Assembly (NCBI GenBank): GCA_028872975.1
Contig: JAGWNV010000123.1
Span: 1-7,498, forward strand
DNA: 7,498 nucleotides
Origin: Acidobacteriota bacterium
GTDB taxonomy: Bacteria > Actinomycetota > Acidimicrobiia > Acidimicrobiales > UBA8190
Direction: 5' to 3'
A program made the position numbers and the translations under genes. Below the pieces are notes generated by a model. That model saw only the letters and a list, made by a program, of their open reading frames with translations, made no database searches and was not told the origin of the DNA. Positions 6,083 to 7,498 of this stretch are shown piece after piece (positions within the stretch are counted from its first letter, which is position 1; each line of letters starts with the position of its first letter).

Positions 6083-6088
6083 TACCCT
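6083..6088 (+). promoter_or_regulatory. Candidate -10 box for smpB
   Basis: TACCCT fits TANNNT and lies 6 bases before the smpB ATG at 6095. With no Shine-Dalgarno sequence between them, a leaderless smpB transcript starting at the A of ATG is the simplest reading. Confidence 0.45.
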
Positions 6089-6094
6089 CGGCGA

Positions 6095-6646
6095 ATGGCA
6101 GCGGCGAAAGGGCCCGGGCGACGGGGTCCGAGGACGCGTGAAACGCCGGCCGACGGCTACCGGCAGGTGGCCCGCAACCGCCGGGCCCGACACGACTACG
6201 ACGTCCTCGAGACCTTCGAGTGCGGCATCGCCCTCCAGGGCAGCGAGGTGAAGTCCCTGCGGGCGGGCCGGGTGTCCCTCCAGGACGCCTATGCCCGGAT
6301 CGACCGCGGCGAGGCCTGGCTCGTCGGCGTCCACATCCCCCCCTACGAGCACTCCTCGGGCTTCGGCGCCCACGACCCCGACCGGGCCCGCAAGCTCCTC
6401 CTGCACCGGGAGCAGATCGACGAGCTGACGGGCCGGACCCAGCAGCAGTCACTCACCCTCGTGCCCCTCTCCATCTACTTCAAGGAGGGCCGGGCCAAGG
6501 TGGAGCTGGCCCTGGCCAAGGGCCGGCGCCTCTACGACAAGCGCCACGCCATCGCCAGCCGGGACGCCGACCGGGAGGCGGCCCGGGAAGCGGCCCGGGC
6601 GTCGGGGCGGACCCCGGCCCGCGGCAGCCGGCGGGAGTACGAGTGA
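6095..6646 (+). CDS. smpB: SmpB, tmRNA-binding protein
   Basis: SmpB binds the tRNA-like part of tmRNA and takes it to stalled ribosomes. The family pattern is complete: VARNRRARHDYDVLETFECG (25-44), GSEVKSLRAGRVSLQDAY (49-66), GEAWLVGVHIPPY (72-84), RKLLLHREQI (99-108), TLVPLSIYF (121-129), KVELALAKGRRLYDKR (135-150), then an Arg/Ala-rich basic tail of the sort that enters the mRNA channel. At 183 residues it is longer than usual (about 155-160) because of a basic Gly/Arg-rich N-terminus of about 25 residues. A GTG at 6167 would give a 159-residue protein, but ATG 6095 has a well-placed TACCCT box and is preferred. The tmRNA gene follows after 32 bases, the classic smpB-ssrA pairing. Confidence 0.97.
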   Translation: MAAAKGPGRRGPRTRETPADGYRQVARNRRARHDYDVLETFECGIALQGSEVKSLRAGRVSLQDAYARIDRGEAWLVGVHIPPYEHSSGFGAHDPDRARKLLLHREQIDELTGRTQQQSLTLVPLSIYFKEGRAKVELALAKGRRLYDKRHAIASRDADREAAREAARASGRTPARGSRREYE

Positions 6647-6654
6647 CCGCCGGG

Positions 6655-6660
6655 TAGGAT
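6655..6660 (+). promoter_or_regulatory. Candidate -10 box for ssrA
   Basis: TAGGAT stands just after the smpB stop codon. A transcript beginning about 6-7 bases later would carry roughly a dozen leader bases before the mature tmRNA 5' end at 6679, to be removed by RNase P. The upstream region lacks a recognisable -35. Confidence 0.5.
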
Positions 6661-6770
6661 CGTGGGGCAACCACACAAGGGGGTGATTGGCTTCGACTCC
6701 GGTCGTCGAGGTGGGAGAAGCGAGCCGTGGTCCCCGGAGCCACGTGAAAGAGCCGGGAAACAAACCAAAC

Positions 6771-6800
6771 GCCGAGCCTCAGCTCGCGCTGGCTGCTTAA
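6771..6800 (+). other. tmRNA proteolysis-tag reading frame, AEPQLALAA
   Basis: Reading back from TAA at 6798-6800 gives the protease-recognised end ALAA. The likely resume codon is GCC at 6771, 13 bases after the 3' strand of PK1, close to the spacing in E. coli, and actinobacterial tags known to me begin with Ala. That gives a 9-residue tag, AEPQLALAA. The frame also extends upstream to GGA at 6756 (GNKPNAEPQLALAA), but that codon overlaps the PK1 stem, so it is less likely. Confidence 0.7.
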
Positions 6801-7002
6801 CAAGTAGCCCGTCCGTCCGGTCTCAGCCCTACGGGCCGGTCACGGGCGTCATCCAGTAGGGCTCACCCGAGCGGTTCCGCCGATTGGCCGCCGGGGACAC
6901 CAAAGATCGGCTGGGGCACCCCGAGGTCGCCGGTGGCGGCGGGGAGCCCGAGACGAAGCCACCGGCTGCGCTCGGAGAAGGCCCACTGAGAACCCGGAGG
7001 AC

Positions 7003-7027
7003 GCGGGTTCGATTCCCGCCACCTCCA
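7003..7027 (+). other. Possible integration (att) core at the ssrA 3' end
   Basis: The T-arm and 3' acceptor strand of tmRNA are a common target for tyrosine integrases, and the DNA just beyond differs in codon use from everything upstream. The second copy of the core and the integrase would lie outside the window, so this is an inference from position and composition only. Confidence 0.25.
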
Positions 7028-7103
7028 CGAAACGAACGAACCGAGGCGTGTTCGCGGACAGGGCAATGATGAGTCGGCAGAACACTCAGGCTGGAGCGGG
7101 GGG

Positions 7104-7498
7104 ATGACGTGGAACCCGGGCAGACGCTCAAGCCTGTGGGTCCTCCTCCAGGTTCCCTGCTTCCTGGCATTCGTCGGATACCGGATTGCGGCGGTTGTCG
7201 CCCATGGCCCTGGCGTGTGGCAGGACAGCGAAGCCTACAAGGCCCTTGCAGCAAGTCCCTGGTTGAGTGCACAGCTATGGGCAGGACAGCGGGCCCCGCT
7301 CACCCCGGTTCTCATGAAGCTGACCGGCGGGTACGCAGGCTACGGGATCGCTCAAGGCGTGATCGGCGCGCTCACCTGGGCGTTCCTCGCGTACACCGCT
7401 TCTCGGCTCGTGAGCAACTCGTGGCGCAAACCGCTCATTACGCTCTTGCTCCTGGGATTCGCGGCGTCGCCCCTCGTGGTCATGTGGGACGGCAATGC
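7104..7498 (+). CDS. Putative multi-pass membrane protein, GT-C glycosyltransferase-like, 3' end cut
   Basis: An ATG frame with GGAG 7 bases upstream runs off the window after 131 codons. A short basic N-terminus (NPGRRSS) is followed by a hydrophobic segment at about 11-33, an external-looking loop with WQDSEAYKALA (39-49) and QRAPLTPVL (62-70), and further hydrophobic segments at about 77-103 and 110-128. An acidic pair in the first loop (Asp41, Glu43) followed by an R-x-P-L-x-P stretch recalls GT-C membrane glycosyltransferases that use polyprenyl-linked sugars; this is a resemblance, not an identification. Codon use is looser than in every upstream gene: 29 of 131 codons end in A or T, including AGA, TCA, CTA and AGT. 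It follows ssrA by 76 bases, which may point to acquired DNA. Confidence 0.65.
   Translation, partial: MTWNPGRRSSLWVLLQVPCFLAFVGYRIAAVVAHGPGVWQDSEAYKALAASPWLSAQLWAGQRAPLTPVLMKLTGGYAGYGIAQGVIGALTWAFLAYTASRLVSNSWRKPLITLLLLGFAASPLVVMWDGN

Larger units (their letters stand above)
6679..7027 (+). ncRNA. ssrA: tmRNA (transfer-messenger RNA)
   Basis: The tmRNA rescues ribosomes stalled on broken messages and adds a degradation tag. The 5' end GGGGGTG pairs with CACCTCC at 7020-7026 to form the acceptor stem, including the G-U pair at position 3 needed for alanine charging. The D-like segment GGCTTCGAC follows. The T-arm is GCGGG (7003-7007), TTCGATT, CCCGC (7015-7019). Discriminator A is at 7027; CCA is not encoded (CGA follows) and must be added. 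Helix 2 is CTCCGG (6697-6702) with CCGGAG (6994-6999). A PK1-like pseudoknot is made by CGTGG/CCACG (6726-6730/6740-6744) and CCCGG/CCGGG (6733-6737/6753-6757). After the tag, GGCTGC/GTAGCC forms a hairpin with the stop codon at its loop, and AGCCCTAC/GTAGGGCT (6825-6832/6856-6863) is a further stem. The length of 349 bases is normal for a one-piece tmRNA. Confidence 0.96.

Noticed and set aside
7048..7085. GTGTTC...GAACAC inverted repeat as an ssrA terminator
   Set aside because: It has only 6 bp around a 26-base loop and no T-tract, too weak to call a terminator.
6829..7272. Minus-strand frames crossing the tmRNA, including one with the string RESNPR
   Set aside because: Antisense translation of tRNA and tmRNA T-arms commonly yields such spurious peptides (RESNPRP / GIEPA type); the plus strand is a well-supported tmRNA.

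Overview
The window looks like chromosomal DNA from a high-GC actinobacterium. Coding third positions are almost all G or C up to about 7.03 kb. The gene order mec-cysO-cysM ... murI - metallo-beta-lactamase - rph - rdgB matches the order known from Mycobacterium tuberculosis (Rv1334-Rv1341, from memory). One difference is that a small unrecognised gene stands where mycobacteria have a rhomboid protease. The divergent smpB and the coding style would fit a deep-branching group such as Acidimicrobiia, but that placement is a guess.

Layout. Positions 1-855 (+) hold a nearly complete, divergent crotonase (enoyl-CoA hydratase/isomerase family), cut only at its first few codons. It converges on a long minus-strand run that begins at 6053 and ends at 901: mec, cysO, cysM, a 100-residue unknown protein, murI, a metallo-beta-lactamase phosphodiesterase, rph and rdgB. 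The last four genes are joined by three identical 4-base GTGA stop/start overlaps, so their translation is probably coupled. From 6095 (+) the window runs divergently: smpB, then ssrA (tmRNA, 6679-7027), then the start of a membrane protein that leaves the window.

How the genes work together. Mec, CysO and CysM form a protein-bound cysteine pathway. CysO carries a thiocarboxylate at its Gly-Gly end, CysM joins it to O-phosphoserine-derived aminoacrylate, and Mec cuts the cysteine off. MurI makes D-glutamate for peptidoglycan, Rph trims tRNA 3' ends and RdgB cleans non-canonical purine nucleotides. SmpB and tmRNA act together to rescue stalled ribosomes.

Regulation visible in sequence. Several starts (mec, smpB, probably murI) have a TANNNT box 6-8 bases upstream and no ribosome binding site, which suggests leaderless transcripts. 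The mec-cysO gap holds a 21-bp imperfect palindrome overlapping a TAGAAT box.

The DNA after ssrA changes character: codon third positions fall to about 78% GC by hand count and a surface/membrane-type gene begins. tmRNA 3' ends are classic integration sites, so this may be the left edge of an acquired island. The rest is mostly well-conserved housekeeping content. I see no CRISPR, insertion sequence or obvious new defence system.
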